A stretch of 64,000 nt of DNA from Olegusella massiliensis (lineage in GTDB: Bacteria; Actinomycetota; Coriobacteriia; Coriobacteriales; Atopobiaceae). The notes beneath the pieces are model-generated. The model saw only the letters and a list, made by a program, of their open reading frames with translations. It was not told the DNA's origin and did no database searches. The translations under genes and the position numbers were made by a program. Of the stretch, positions 8,783 to 17,996 are shown one piece after another (position 1 is the stretch's first letter; every line of letters starts with the position of its first letter). The stretch covers positions 744,001-808,000 of the forward strand of contig NZ_FLLS01000002.1 in assembly GCF_900078545.1 (NCBI RefSeq), read 5' to 3'.

Positions 8783-10375
8783 ATGAGATGCATGAATACT
8801 ACAGTGCTAAATATCGCCGAGTTACTAAAAACTCACGGACTCCTAACCGCGGGCACCCAGCTCTTTGACCAAGAAGAGCAGGTTATTACTAGTGCAGACT
8901 GCGATTCTCGTGTTGTGAAAGCACATCATCTTTTCATTTGTAAAGGTTTAGCCTTCCGCACAGCATATCTAACATCAGCCCTAAAAAAGGGTGCGGTCGC
9001 TTATCTTTGCGACGAAAGTTACGCCTCGAAGCTGGCAGCTATCGCGCCAGGAGTTCCCGTACTTGTCACTACAGACAGCGGCCTTCGTCGCGCAATGGCA
9101 CTTGTTGCAGCAGAAGCCTGGGGACACCCTGACCGCAATTTGAACATTGTGGGTATCACAGGCACCAAAGGTAAATCAACCACTGCCTACATGTTGCGTT
9201 ATATCCTTGACGCTGGTGCCGATGGCAAAGGTGAACTGGGGTCGACCGCATCAGTCATTGGCTCTATTGCCACCTATGATGGCGTGGTTAATGAGGAGAG
9301 CCACAACACCACGCCCGAGGCCCCTGACCTATGGCGTTACCTGCACAACGCATTAACAACTCAGCACAACCCCATGGTGATGGAGGTTTCAAGCCAAGCA
9401 CTAAAATATGATCGTGTTGACGGATTGAACCTCAATATTGCCTGCTTCCTCAACATAGGTCGCGATCATATCTCCCCACGTGAGCACCCAAATTTCGAGG
9501 ACTATTTTTCCAGCAAGCTGCGTATTTTTGAGCATGCAAAAACAGCGGTCGTAGGGTTGGGAACTGATCATTTACCTGAGGTGCTCACTGCTGCTGCACC
9601 TTGCACCAAGCTTGTCAGCTTTGGCGTTGCCCACACAGACGCAGCCGCTCCCAGCGCCGCTGGCATCACCGCCGACATTTGGGCTGACCACATTACGTCA
9701 AGCGAAGGCACGGTAGATTTCGCTGTGCACACACCTGCCTGGACCGCAATTATGCATCTTGGCATGCCTGGCCTCTTTAATGTCGATAATGCTTTATGCG
9801 CAATTGCTGTAGCCCAACTGTTGGGCATCAGCCGCAATCAAATTCGTGCTGGCCTTGCCCGCTGTCGTGTACCGGGTCGTATGGAGCTTTTGGACTCGCC
9901 TGACGCACGCCACGTAGCCGCCATTGTTGACTATGCACACAACAAACTCTCCTACCAGCGCTTCTTTGCTTCTGTAAGCAAAGAATTTCCTGGTCGCCGC
10001 ATTATTGCGGTCTTTGGAGCACCAGGCGGAAAAGCTCAAGAACGCCGCCAGGAATTACCCCTTGAAGCGTCAAAATGGGCAGATGTTCTCATTTATACTG
10101 AAGAAGATCCCGCACATGAACGCGTTGAAGATATCAATGCGGCGCTGCTTGCGGCAACTCCAGCCACACAGCATGCCGAGTCGATTCCCAGTCGCCCTGA
10201 TGCCATCGCCCGCGCAGTCGAGCTTGCTTATGCAGAAAAAACACCTGCCCTGCTTTGCTTGCTCGCTAAAGGAGATGAGACCCGTCAACACGTAGGCGAC
10301 GAATTTGTGCCCTGCGAGACCGACGAGACTCTTTTTTTACGTGCTATGCATGCACATCTAAGCCAACAATCCTAG
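8783..10375 (+). CDS. murE: UDP-N-acetylmuramyl-tripeptide synthetase (MurE)
   Basis: About 530 residues. The start is uncertain: ATG 8783 has GAGAG six bases upstream, ATG 8792 is the alternative. Mur ligase motifs are present: ATP loop GITGTKGKSTTAYML, TTPEAPDLWR, MEVSSQALKYDRV, the SSKLRIF lysine region that is carbamylated in the family, and the C-terminal domain with IVDYAHN. MurE adds the third amino acid to UDP-MurNAc-Ala-Glu. At the site that reads DNPR in meso-diaminopimelate enzymes this protein has EDPA (about 441-444), which argues against DAP and for lysine or ornithine (inference). A HAD phosphatase follows after 34 bp. Confidence 0.88.
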   Translation: MRCMNTTVLNIAELLKTHGLLTAGTQLFDQEEQVITSADCDSRVVKAHHLFICKGLAFRTAYLTSALKKGAVAYLCDESYASKLAAIAPGVPVLVTTDSGLRRAMALVAAEAWGHPDRNLNIVGITGTKGKSTTAYMLRYILDAGADGKGELGSTASVIGSIATYDGVVNEESHNTTPEAPDLWRYLHNALTTQHNPMVMEVSSQALKYDRVDGLNLNIACFLNIGRDHISPREHPNFEDYFSSKLRIFEHAKTAVVGLGTDHLPEVLTAAAPCTKLVSFGVAHTDAAAPSAAGITADIWADHITSSEGTVDFAVHTPAWTAIMHLGMPGLFNVDNALCAIAVAQLLGISRNQIRAGLARCRVPGRMELLDSPDARHVAAIVDYAHNKLSYQRFFASVSKEFPGRRIIAVFGAPGGKAQERRQELPLEASKWADVLIYTEEDPAHERVEDINAALLAATPATQHAESIPSRPDAIARAVELAYAEKTPALLCLLAKGDETRQHVGDEFVPCETDETLFLRAMHAHLSQQS

Positions 10376-10409
10376 TGCTACCGTCCGTTGTGTCCTAAAG
10401 GAGAAATGT

Positions 10410-11342
10410 ATGCCAGCTCTGTCTCTGCCGACGTTCCCCTCTACTCCTGCTTTGCTTCCTGATTTTTTGCAAGAGCGCTTTGGACGCATCAAGCACATTT
10501 TTAGTGACACAGACGCCACCATGGTTACCCATGGTTCAGCGCTCTGTGACTCAGCAGGCAATCCATCTGTCGCACTACCGCAAGCTCTTGTTGCTTTGCA
10601 GCGTATGGGTATTGACGTAATCCCCTGCACTGGTCGCAGCCGCGCCATGATTCGCGAGGTTATACGCATGCTAGGGCTCCCCGGCTGGATTGGTGAGATG
10701 GGCGGCATTCTTTGCTTGCATGAAGGCACCACCAGCGATTGGCAGTACTTCACCGCAGACATGACCTTTGATCCTCGCTGCGGGAAAACCCCGCATGAGA
10801 TCATCTTAGAGACAGGCATTGTTGAGCGCATGCAAAAGCGCTGGTTTGACTCTCTGGAGCTCTACAATGACAACGGTATCGGCTACCAATATCGCGAGGT
10901 ATCAGTCGCGTTCCGCGGTGCTGTGATGGAAGATGAAGTTCGCCAGATGATGGATGAGACGGGATTGCCTCTCTACCTTGCAGATAATGGTATGGTCACG
11001 CGCATTACTGGCGATACCATCTTGCCTACCGTTGCAGGTGAGCGCCTTGAAGACGTGCATACCTACCACATTACACCGCGCGGACTCGACAAAGGTTCAG
11101 CTGTCGCGCGCTACATCGAACTGATGGGTTGGAATCCTGAGGAATGTCTTGCCTGCGGTGACTCTCCGGCAGACTGCGAAATGGCAAAACAGGTAGGCAC
11201 CTTTGTGCTCATGCGCAATGGCATCCATAATCCCAAATCACAGGCCGTGCTTGCAGATGCAACAAACGCTTTTGTATCTGCTCGTCCAGCAACAGACGGT
11301 TGGTGTGATATGGCACATCTGCTCGCCGCGCTTCATTCATAG
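10410..11342 (+). CDS. HAD-superfamily phosphatase (class IIB/Cof-like)
   Basis: 310 residues with a full HAD set: nucleophile motif SDTDATM near residue 30 (DxDxT), motif II in CTGRSRA, motif III lysine in GLDKGSAVARYI and motif IV GDSPADCEMA. The long insert between motifs II and III is the class IIB cap typical of sugar-phosphate phosphatases. A ribosome site AAAGGAG lies 6 bp upstream. It follows murE by 34 bp and is probably co-transcribed, but no wall-linked substrate can be deduced. Substrate unknown. Confidence 0.8.
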   Translation: MPALSLPTFPSTPALLPDFLQERFGRIKHIFSDTDATMVTHGSALCDSAGNPSVALPQALVALQRMGIDVIPCTGRSRAMIREVIRMLGLPGWIGEMGGILCLHEGTTSDWQYFTADMTFDPRCGKTPHEIILETGIVERMQKRWFDSLELYNDNGIGYQYREVSVAFRGAVMEDEVRQMMDETGLPLYLADNGMVTRITGDTILPTVAGERLEDVHTYHITPRGLDKGSAVARYIELMGWNPEECLACGDSPADCEMAKQVGTFVLMRNGIHNPKSQAVLADATNAFVSARPATDGWCDMAHLLAALHS

Positions 11343-11359
11343 CTCGCGACTTCCTAACC

Positions 11360-11379
11360 AAGCAGAGCATGCTTTTTGT
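11360..11379 (+). terminator. Possible weak terminator after the HAD gene
   Basis: AAGCA/TGCTT stem with a 5-base loop running into a short T tract, 18 bp after the stop at 11342. The stem is only 5 bp, so strength is doubtful. Confidence 0.35.
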
Positions 11380-11531
11380 TGGAGTTTTGCTTCTTTCATT
11401 TAAACTTATGAGGTCATTTTCTGCTGGTTGTGCTTAATAAGCTCAACTGCCATAAAATAAAAGCAACGCGTCATAGTGACGCAACCAGTTCACAATTTAC
11501 GCCAGCTTCGCTGACGACACAAAGAGGGACT

Positions 11532-12791
11532 ATGACCAACAAGCAGCCTTTCGATCAAGAAACGCCAACTTACGAAACGCCAGGCCCTGGCTATCCACCT
11601 CCTCCTGATGTGCTTGATAGCCTCAATGACCTAGGCTCAACCGTTATGGGCAAGGTGAACGAGGCAGTCGAAGCTGCCGACTTTGCTGGCCTTTCGGCCT
11701 CCGTTTCAAAGTCAATCAAATCTGCAAGTACCTCATTTTCTCAAGCATTGGCAGGTCCTAGCCCCTACATAGTACGTGCACGCGGCAAAAAGACCACCGC
11801 TATGGCAAAAATGCTGGGCTTTGGCTACTTAGCGCTTATGAATGGAACGATAACTTTCGCCCAAATCCTTAGTTTGCCAGAGGAGCCCTTCATTTCAACC
11901 TTTTGTGCCGTCGCTACTTTTGGTGGCCTTACGTATTTGTTTGGCAAGCTCACAAGAAACGCCCATCGCGACCGTAAGCTCCTTCAATATCTTGAAAGAC
12001 TTGCGCGCATTGCTAGTACGCGGCAAGCATTGACACTTGAAGAAATTGCCTTCCGAATGGGAAGTTCTCTCGATGAAGTCACAAACATGGTGCAGGCAGG
12101 TATTTCTCAGGGCTATATCCCTCATGGCCGTATTCGCCAGTCTCTTGATGGAAAAACCGTTTTATATTTGACCGACTACGCCTTTAAAGAAGCGGGCGGC
12201 ACTGATTTGCCAAAAACCAAACAAAAGACTTCTGAGCGTATTGCTGCACGTAACAAAACTGCAGCTCCTGCTCCTGAAACTGCTGCTGGGAATGATACGA
12301 GTGATGCTACAGAGATTGCAAGCGAGACTCCTATCAATCCAAAAGTGACCGATGCGGTAGCAAAAGGTAAGGATTATATTCAACGCATTCGTTTAGCGAA
12401 TAACATCATCCAAGAAAAGGAGATGTCGGACAAACTGGATGTGCTTGAAAAAAATGTACGCCGTATTACCGCACGCGTTAATGAGCGTCCCGATACGGTC
12501 GACCAGCTCACACAGTTCCTCAACTATTATTTGCCCACTACCGGCAAGCTTGTGGATGCCTATGCCGACCTCGACAAGCATGACGAGCATGGCCCTAATG
12601 CTGAGGCTACGCGCAGGGAAATAAAGACGACCCTTGATGTTATTAACGAGTCTTTCAATAAGCTTGCAGATGACCTGTTGCAGGATGCGGCATGGGATTT
12701 ACAGGGCGACATGCATGTACTGCGTACTATGTTGACCCAAGACGGTCTTGCTGATGACCACGGACCCCGTGCTGATTCACGCCCTCTCTAG
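11532..12791 (+). CDS. XpaC-like membrane protein
   Basis: 419 residues from the ATG at 11532, supported by AGAGGGA seven bases upstream. Layout: proline-rich N-terminus (PGPGYPPPPD), amphipathic region, a hydrophobic pair at about 100-145, a small winged-helix-like segment (TLEEIAFRMGSSLDEVTNMV), an Ala/Thr-rich linker, and a C-terminal alpha-helical domain resembling the XpaC/5-bromo-4-chloroindolyl phosphate hydrolysis family (FLNYYLPTTGKLVDAYADLD). The family name comes from an old plate phenotype; the activity is unknown. In many bacteria xpaC sits beside a telA-like gene; here the telA-like gene is directly downstream but convergent. Confidence 0.75.
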   Translation: MTNKQPFDQETPTYETPGPGYPPPPDVLDSLNDLGSTVMGKVNEAVEAADFAGLSASVSKSIKSASTSFSQALAGPSPYIVRARGKKTTAMAKMLGFGYLALMNGTITFAQILSLPEEPFISTFCAVATFGGLTYLFGKLTRNAHRDRKLLQYLERLARIASTRQALTLEEIAFRMGSSLDEVTNMVQAGISQGYIPHGRIRQSLDGKTVLYLTDYAFKEAGGTDLPKTKQKTSERIAARNKTAAPAPETAAGNDTSDATEIASETPINPKVTDAVAKGKDYIQRIRLANNIIQEKEMSDKLDVLEKNVRRITARVNERPDTVDQLTQFLNYYLPTTGKLVDAYADLDKHDEHGPNAEATRREIKTTLDVINESFNKLADDLLQDAAWDLQGDMHVLRTMLTQDGLADDHGPRADSRPL

Positions 12792-12843
12792 GGCTGCGGC
12801 AAGACCAAGCAGTTCAAACGGTTCAAGCAACAGAGCAACATAT

Positions 12844-12873
12844 AAAGCTGGGCACTCAAAAGCGCCCAGCTTT
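12844..12873. terminator. Terminator-like hairpin between the convergent xpaC-like and telA-like genes
   Basis: AAAGCTGGGC (12844-12853) pairs perfectly with GCCCAGCTTT (12864-12873), 10-base loop. Only short T tracts flank it on either strand. Its position between two converging stops fits a shared terminator. Confidence 0.65.
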
Positions 12874-12913
12874 GTCTTTCAGTACAAACGTCTATTGCTC
12901 TTGTGCCAAGAAT

Positions 12914-14104
12914 CTAGTGTGAAGAAGCCTCAAGGAGCTTTTGTTTGAGCGCGCCTTCAATCTGGGCAAGCTCGGTCTCAGCAGCGATACGCTTCTCGTG
13001 ACCTTCCTTTTGGATGGCCATAACCTCATCAAGTGTCGACATGAGTTGTTCGTTGGTGTGGCGTAGTGTCTCGAGATCAACGATGCCGCGCTCGGACTCT
13101 TTGGCCGCTTCTACGGTAGCGACTTTGAGCTGATCAGCATTATGCTTGAGCAGATCATTGGTCATCTCGGACACGGCACGCTGAGCCTGTGCCGCCTGAG
13201 TGGCATGTTGCACACCCAAAGCGATAACCATCTGGTTTTTCCACAAGGGGATGGTGTTGACAATGGTCGATTGAATCTTTTCAGCCATGACAGCGTTTGA
13301 GTTTTGCACCAAACGAATCTGCGGGAAGGTCTGCAAAGCCACTTGGCGCGTAAGTTCCAAGTCGTAGACACGCTTCTCAAAACGGTCACACTGCTGCGCC
13401 AAATCGCGCGCTGCCTGGGCATCTTCTGCCAAGCCACTTGCCTGCGCCTTTGCCTGCGCTGCGGGCAAATCCTCCGTGCGAACCTTTTCTAGCTTCTGCT
13501 TACCTGCAAGTACATACATTGTTAGCTCTTTGAAGTAGATGACATTGTAGTCATACATGTGATCGAGTTGGTCAACATCTTTAAGCAGCTGAATCTGATG
13601 CTTTTGCAATTCGTTCGAGATGCGCTCCACATTATTTTCTACGGTGGCATAACGAGCCTTGAGCTCCTGTAACTTGTTGCCTTGCTTTTTAAAAAAGCCT
13701 AAGAAACCTTTTTGGTCGGTCTCCTCAGGGTCAAAGCCCTTGAGATCAACGATGAGCTGGGTAATCTCGTTGCCTACACTTCCCAAGTCCTTGGTACGGA
13801 CGGACTCCAGAGTACGATCAGAGAAGTCGGCCATCTTTTTCTGCGTGCCCACTCCATATTGCAAAATTGCGCCAGATTGAGCAAGGTCAATTTTGCCTGC
13901 AAACTCATCGACCTGCTTGCGCTCAGAATCAGACAGCATCGAATCATCGACATTAACGGTTGAAAGCGGTGTCACTGCAGGAGCCGGCTGGCTCAGATCG
14001 GTGCCAAACTCAAGCGTAGGCGCACTTGGTTTTGGAATTGTTGTCGAGGGAGCCTGACTCGGCTCATTGCCAAAATCAAGGATGGGGCTTTCGTCCACTG
14101 CCAT
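12914..14104 (-). CDS. Toxic-anion resistance (TelA/YaaN) family protein
   Basis: 396 residues from the ATG at 14104 (AAAGG nine bases upstream); an upstream in-frame extension lacks support. After a short acidic/proline N-terminus with a repeated [IL][LE]DFGNE/EFGTD motif, the rest is predicted long alpha-helical coiled coil, with family landmarks GFFKKQGNKLQELKARY and the LQTFPQIRLVQNSNAVMAEKI/PLWKNQM block. TelA proteins are cytosolic and associate with tellurite and cell-envelope stress phenotypes; mechanism unknown. It faces the XpaC-like gene, a known functional partner in other genomes. Confidence 0.85.
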   Translation of the reverse strand: MAVDESPILDFGNEPSQAPSTTIPKPSAPTLEFGTDLSQPAPAVTPLSTVNVDDSMLSDSERKQVDEFAGKIDLAQSGAILQYGVGTQKKMADFSDRTLESVRTKDLGSVGNEITQLIVDLKGFDPEETDQKGFLGFFKKQGNKLQELKARYATVENNVERISNELQKHQIQLLKDVDQLDHMYDYNVIYFKELTMYVLAGKQKLEKVRTEDLPAAQAKAQASGLAEDAQAARDLAQQCDRFEKRVYDLELTRQVALQTFPQIRLVQNSNAVMAEKIQSTIVNTIPLWKNQMVIALGVQHATQAAQAQRAVSEMTNDLLKHNADQLKVATVEAAKESERGIVDLETLRHTNEQLMSTLDEVMAIQKEGHEKRIAAETELAQIEGALKQKLLEASSH

Positions 14105-14339
14105 ATCGGAACCTTTCTCTGAGAGACTCAAAGCAAAAATCACGTGGATTGTGCTGGATACAGTATGCCCCGTTCGGCAACTTTTTTGCGCCTCAACTTG
14201 GTAGATGGGATACATTTTTAACGCTGGTGCCTGCCAGCTTGCCGCAACGCCCCTCGCAACAAAAACCAGCCGCACCCACAACGAATACGGCTGGCACAAT
14301 TACGCGCAACTTCGTGCATCACACAACATGACGAGTGGC

Positions 14340-15554
14340 TTAGAACTCCACAGGCTGGTCGTAGTAGACACACTTGAGGAGCTGCTCCATCTCCTCCTGG
14401 GATGGCTGACGGGGGTTGGAGCCAGTGCAAGCATCGCCGATTGCGTTTTTGGCAACCTCGGGGAGCTTCTCAAGGAACTCGTTTTCATCGATGATGGAGG
14501 TCTCAGCCTTGACGCCACCCTGGCCATAGTTCTTGATGGCCTGGGGGATGTCGAGCTTGTCATTCAGGTCGCGGATGTACTGCACGAGAGCGGCAACGAG
14601 CTCTTCGTTGGTCTCACCCTTAAGGTGCAGGATTTCCTTTGCCACAAATGCATAACGCTCAGCAGCACGCTCGTCCTTAGCGTTGAACTGGATAACCTTG
14701 CCAAGATACATTGCATTTGCGCAACCATGGATGATGTGGCCACCAGAGAAAGCAGCACCGGTCTTGTGAGCCATGGAGTGAACGATGCCAAGCAGACCAG
14801 AGGAGAATGCGATACCTGCGATGCACTGGGCGTCGTGCATGTGCTGACGTGCCTCTTTGTCACCCGTGTAAGAGACGGGCAGCCAGCTGGTGATCTCACG
14901 GATACCGTGCAGAGCGTTGCCGTCAGTGTAGCAAGAAGCAACGGTAGAAACGTAGGCCTCAATGCAGTGGGTCAGAGCGTCCATACCGGTGTGTGCACAA
15001 AGCTTTGCAGGCATGCTGTAGGTGAGCTCAGGGTCAACAATTGCGACATCGGGGGTAATCTCGAAGTCAGCGATGGGGTACTTAATGCCCTTATGGTAGT
15101 CGGTAATGATCGAGAATGCGGTAACCTCGGTCGCGGTACCAGACGTGGAGCTAATTGCACAGAAGCGAGCCTTAGTGCGCAGAGTAGGTAGGCCAAAGAT
15201 CTTGCACATGTCCTCAAAGGTGCACTCGGGATACTCGTACTTGATCCACATTGCCTTTGCAGCGTCGATGGGGCTACCACCGCCAACAGCGATAATCCAG
15301 TCGGGGCCAAACTCGGACATAGCCGCAGCGCCCTTCATCACGGTCTCGACAGAGGGGTCAGACTCAACACCCTCAAAGAAAGCGACCTCAAAGCCAGCCT
15401 CTTTAAGGTCGGCCTCGATGTCCTGCAGGAAGCCACCGCGACGCATGGAGCTACCACCAGAGACGATTATTGCCTTAGAACCCTTGAAGTTCTTGACCTC
15501 GTGACGAGCGCCCTCGCCAAAGTAAAGGTCGCGGGGATTCGTAAACCTACCCAT
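14340..15554 (-). CDS. Iron-containing alcohol dehydrogenase
   Basis: 404 residues from the ATG at 15554, preceded by AAAAGGAGAGG. A family III dehydrogenase: cofactor loop VGGGSPIDAAKA, substrate-side STSGTATEVTAF, and metal ligands in DALTHCIEAY, then H in SMAHKTGAAF and H in GGHIIHGCANAMYL. It most resembles NAD(P)H butanol dehydrogenases, which reduce aldehydes to alcohols to reoxidise cofactor during fermentation. It stands alone. The 260-bp upstream gap contains a 6+6 bp inverted repeat (separate entry). Exact substrate unknown. Confidence 0.9.
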   Translation of the reverse strand: MGRFTNPRDLYFGEGARHEVKNFKGSKAIIVSGGSSMRRGGFLQDIEADLKEAGFEVAFFEGVESDPSVETVMKGAAAMSEFGPDWIIAVGGGSPIDAAKAMWIKYEYPECTFEDMCKIFGLPTLRTKARFCAISSTSGTATEVTAFSIITDYHKGIKYPIADFEITPDVAIVDPELTYSMPAKLCAHTGMDALTHCIEAYVSTVASCYTDGNALHGIREITSWLPVSYTGDKEARQHMHDAQCIAGIAFSSGLLGIVHSMAHKTGAAFSGGHIIHGCANAMYLGKVIQFNAKDERAAERYAFVAKEILHLKGETNEELVAALVQYIRDLNDKLDIPQAIKNYGQGGVKAETSIIDENEFLEKLPEVAKNAIGDACTGSNPRQPSQEEMEQLLKCVYYDQPVEF

Positions 15555-15632
15555 TGTTGTTCCTCTCCTTTTGGCCGCATGTAACGCGGCAAATATACCT
15601 GCAATCCATATCATTTTTGCTACGGATTGTTG

Positions 15633-15654
15633 TGCGGAAACCCATAAATCCGCA
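15633..15654. promoter_or_regulatory. Inverted repeat upstream of the alcohol dehydrogenase
   Basis: TGCGGA and TCCGCA, exact complements, are separated by 10 bp, 79 bp before the dehydrogenase start. Candidate operator; it does not resemble the usual Rex consensus. The rest of the gap is AT-rich and must also hold the promoter of the plus-strand gene at 15815. Confidence 0.4.
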
Positions 15655-15814
15655 TGTACTTATAGTCTAGCCTGTCTCTGATATTTTCAGAATCATTGCA
15701 TAATTTTGCGCGTTTACAGAAAAATATGCTTTTCTACCGAATACTTCTTGATTTATATAAATGTACAAGGAATAGTAGTCATGTTGACTAGAATTTGCAT
15801 CTGAGAGGGCGGAA

Positions 15815-16960
15815 ATGTCATTTGATGCCCATGCCGAAGACTACCAGAGATTAAAGCTGCGCTTGGCACAAACACTCGATTCTGCAACTCCTACAGAACT
15901 GCAACAAGCATACGACAACTTTGACAAGCAGTTCGTGCAATCGCGAGATACTATTCCCCAAACTGACAATGACCGTGCCTTTAATCTTGTGGCACGCGCA
16001 GCAACGTTGATTGACCGTCAGCTCCCTTTTTCGGAAGAACAGCGTGCGCGCGAGATTATCGACCGCGCACACGGCCTGCTTGCCGAAGCGGTGTTACTAG
16101 ATCCGCACAACGCTGATGCTCGTCGTATGATTGCCGCCTCTGAACAACCAGGATTTGCTGCCTATTACCAGTGGCTTGATGCTGGAGAAGCTCAGGTGCG
16201 TGAGCAATGTCACAAGCAGCGTATACACGCTGGGGACAACTTGCCCAAACATTTGCGTGAGCTTGCAGAACACTTGGCGATGCGACCGTATTTCCGCTGG
16301 CTCGCAACCATGGCATCCCAGGCGGTCATCTGTGGGCGTAATCGTGAGGCACTAAAGCTTTGTGCTAAAGCACTGGATGCCGACCCGCTCGATATGGGAG
16401 ACGTGCGCTGCACTGCAGCTATCGCTTTTGCAAAGCTTGAGGATTCTAGAGGCTTTGCTGCACTTGAACAAAGTTTTATCACCACACCCCGTAACGCTGG
16501 TGGACCCAACGCGTGGCTCTCCCTTGGTCGAATGGCACTCGCATACAAGCAGTGCGACTTTGAAACAGCTGAATCCAACCTTCAACATGTCATAACTACC
16601 TATCCGCATGCAGCAGCAACCTTTATTCGTCAGCATGAATTGCCCGATGGTGTATTTGCACGACTGCCCGTAGCTCCTGGCAGTGAGGATGAGCTGATTG
16701 TGGCGCTATCCGAGGCAACCGTACTTCTACAAGAAGGACGCGAGCAGGGCGCACGCGGACCCTTTGGTTTGTGGCTCGCTGAAACAGCCACCGAAATGGC
16801 CCCCTCCTGTGAGGCTGCAGAAATTGCCCAAGCGCGACAGCAGGCAGAAGAGCGTTTCCGCATACTGAGCGATCTTGCTCATAACCAAGGCAACTCCAAT
16901 AAGAACAATTCGAGTGAGGATAATGACAGCTCGCCTACACCCGAAGGAGGCTTGCTGTGA
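15815..16960 (+). CDS. Helical TPR-like protein of unknown function, paralogue 1
   Basis: 381 residues; ribosome site GAGAGGGCGG before the ATG. No recognised catalytic motif. The protein is predicted all-helical and soluble, with degenerate TPR-type segments (for example NREALKLCAKALDADPLDMGDVRCTAA shortened as ALKLCAKALDADPLDM) in the middle and an Asn/Ser/Glu-rich disordered tail. Its last 4 bp overlap the next gene (GTGA). The two proteins align over their second halves (LD-x-x-P-x-DM...LEDxxxFxxLE...SEAT), so they are tandem paralogues. Function unknown; a scaffold role is only suggested by the fold. Confidence 0.75.
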   Translation: MSFDAHAEDYQRLKLRLAQTLDSATPTELQQAYDNFDKQFVQSRDTIPQTDNDRAFNLVARAATLIDRQLPFSEEQRAREIIDRAHGLLAEAVLLDPHNADARRMIAASEQPGFAAYYQWLDAGEAQVREQCHKQRIHAGDNLPKHLRELAEHLAMRPYFRWLATMASQAVICGRNREALKLCAKALDADPLDMGDVRCTAAIAFAKLEDSRGFAALEQSFITTPRNAGGPNAWLSLGRMALAYKQCDFETAESNLQHVITTYPHAAATFIRQHELPDGVFARLPVAPGSEDELIVALSEATVLLQEGREQGARGPFGLWLAETATEMAPSCEAAEIAQARQQAEERFRILSDLAHNQGNSNKNNSSEDNDSSPTPEGGLL

Positions 16961-17946
16961 AGACCCATGAAGAACTGATTGCGCGTCTTGCTCAAAGACG
17001 CAGTGCCAAGCTTGGAAACCTCTCAAAAAGTGGATTTGAAGAGCTGCTGCGTGCCGTCCAAGCAAAGCCCAAGTCTTTTATAGATGATCCCCGCGATGAA
17101 GCATTTTCCGTATTTATCGATGCCCTTGAGCGCTATGAAAAATCTGCTGAGAATGCTGATTTTATTGATGCGGATGATGCGTTCTTTGCTGCGCGCAGCC
17201 GTAGGCTCAATCGCCTTATCGCCGACTGTGATCGTGCGCTCGCCCTTGATGAAAACTGCGCAGACGCCTCTTTGTGCAAGCTGCTTGCACAAGACTTAGC
17301 GGGTGATGATCTCATCGAGCAGCTCTTCACATTGCGCCAGAATCTAGCGCATAACATAGAGTCCGAACCACTTCTTAGCCCTCATGATGATAGTGAGGAT
17401 GTCTGGGACGACGTGTTTACGCATGGTATGTTGAGGGTTCAATCGGCCCTTAGTCGTGCGCTTTTTGATACCGCACGCTACCGCATGGCTGAAGATGCCT
17501 GTAGACAATTGCTCGATATGGCACCGAGCGATATGCTTGGCGCACGCCATACCTGCGCGCTAATCCTTGCCCGGCTCGAAGATGAGGATGCGTTTGAGGA
17601 GCTTGATGTTCACTATGGTCGCCATGGCGATTCATGGTCACATCTTGCCCGCGTGATATTGCTCTTTAAGCTCAATCGAATTTCTGCAGCAAAACGCGCG
17701 TTGCTTGGTTACTCAAACCTCGTTGAGGGTGGTGCTTATGCGCTTTTGCGCCCTGTGCTGGTAGATACCTACATTCCTGACCGTCCCGGGCTTCCTGCCT
17801 GCAGCTTTTCGGAGGCAACACTAGCCACACACGAAGCAGATCCCATCATTGTAGATACACCAGATTTAGTACCTTGGGCAGAAGAAATCCCGCAGATAAA
17901 CTCTGCCGCTCGTAATTGGGCTGAGCAAAACGATTTTGACTGGTGA
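16957..17946 (+). CDS. Helical TPR-like protein of unknown function, paralogue 2
   Basis: 329 residues, GTG start overlapping the previous stop by 4 bp with GAAGGAGG six bases upstream, so translation is coupled. All-helical and soluble, without signal peptide. The middle (YRMAEDACRQLLDMAPSDM, then LARLEDEDAFEELD) aligns with paralogue 1, and both end with a SEAT block followed by a variable tail. It is clearly expressed as a unit with its neighbour. No function can be assigned. Confidence 0.75.
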   Translation: MKTHEELIARLAQRRSAKLGNLSKSGFEELLRAVQAKPKSFIDDPRDEAFSVFIDALERYEKSAENADFIDADDAFFAARSRRLNRLIADCDRALALDENCADASLCKLLAQDLAGDDLIEQLFTLRQNLAHNIESEPLLSPHDDSEDVWDDVFTHGMLRVQSALSRALFDTARYRMAEDACRQLLDMAPSDMLGARHTCALILARLEDEDAFEELDVHYGRHGDSWSHLARVILLFKLNRISAAKRALLGYSNLVEGGAYALLRPVLVDTYIPDRPGLPACSFSEATLATHEADPIIVDTPDLVPWAEEIPQINSAARNWAEQNDFDW

Positions 17947-17996
17947 GTATTTACACAAGCAGTGGCGCCCAAACAGGAAGTTTACTACCCCTAAAT

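Noticed and set aside
14205-15191. 328-codon plus-strand open frame
   Set aside because: It lies wholly opposite the iron-type alcohol dehydrogenase, whose motifs and ribosome site are clear; the plus-strand product resembles no family.
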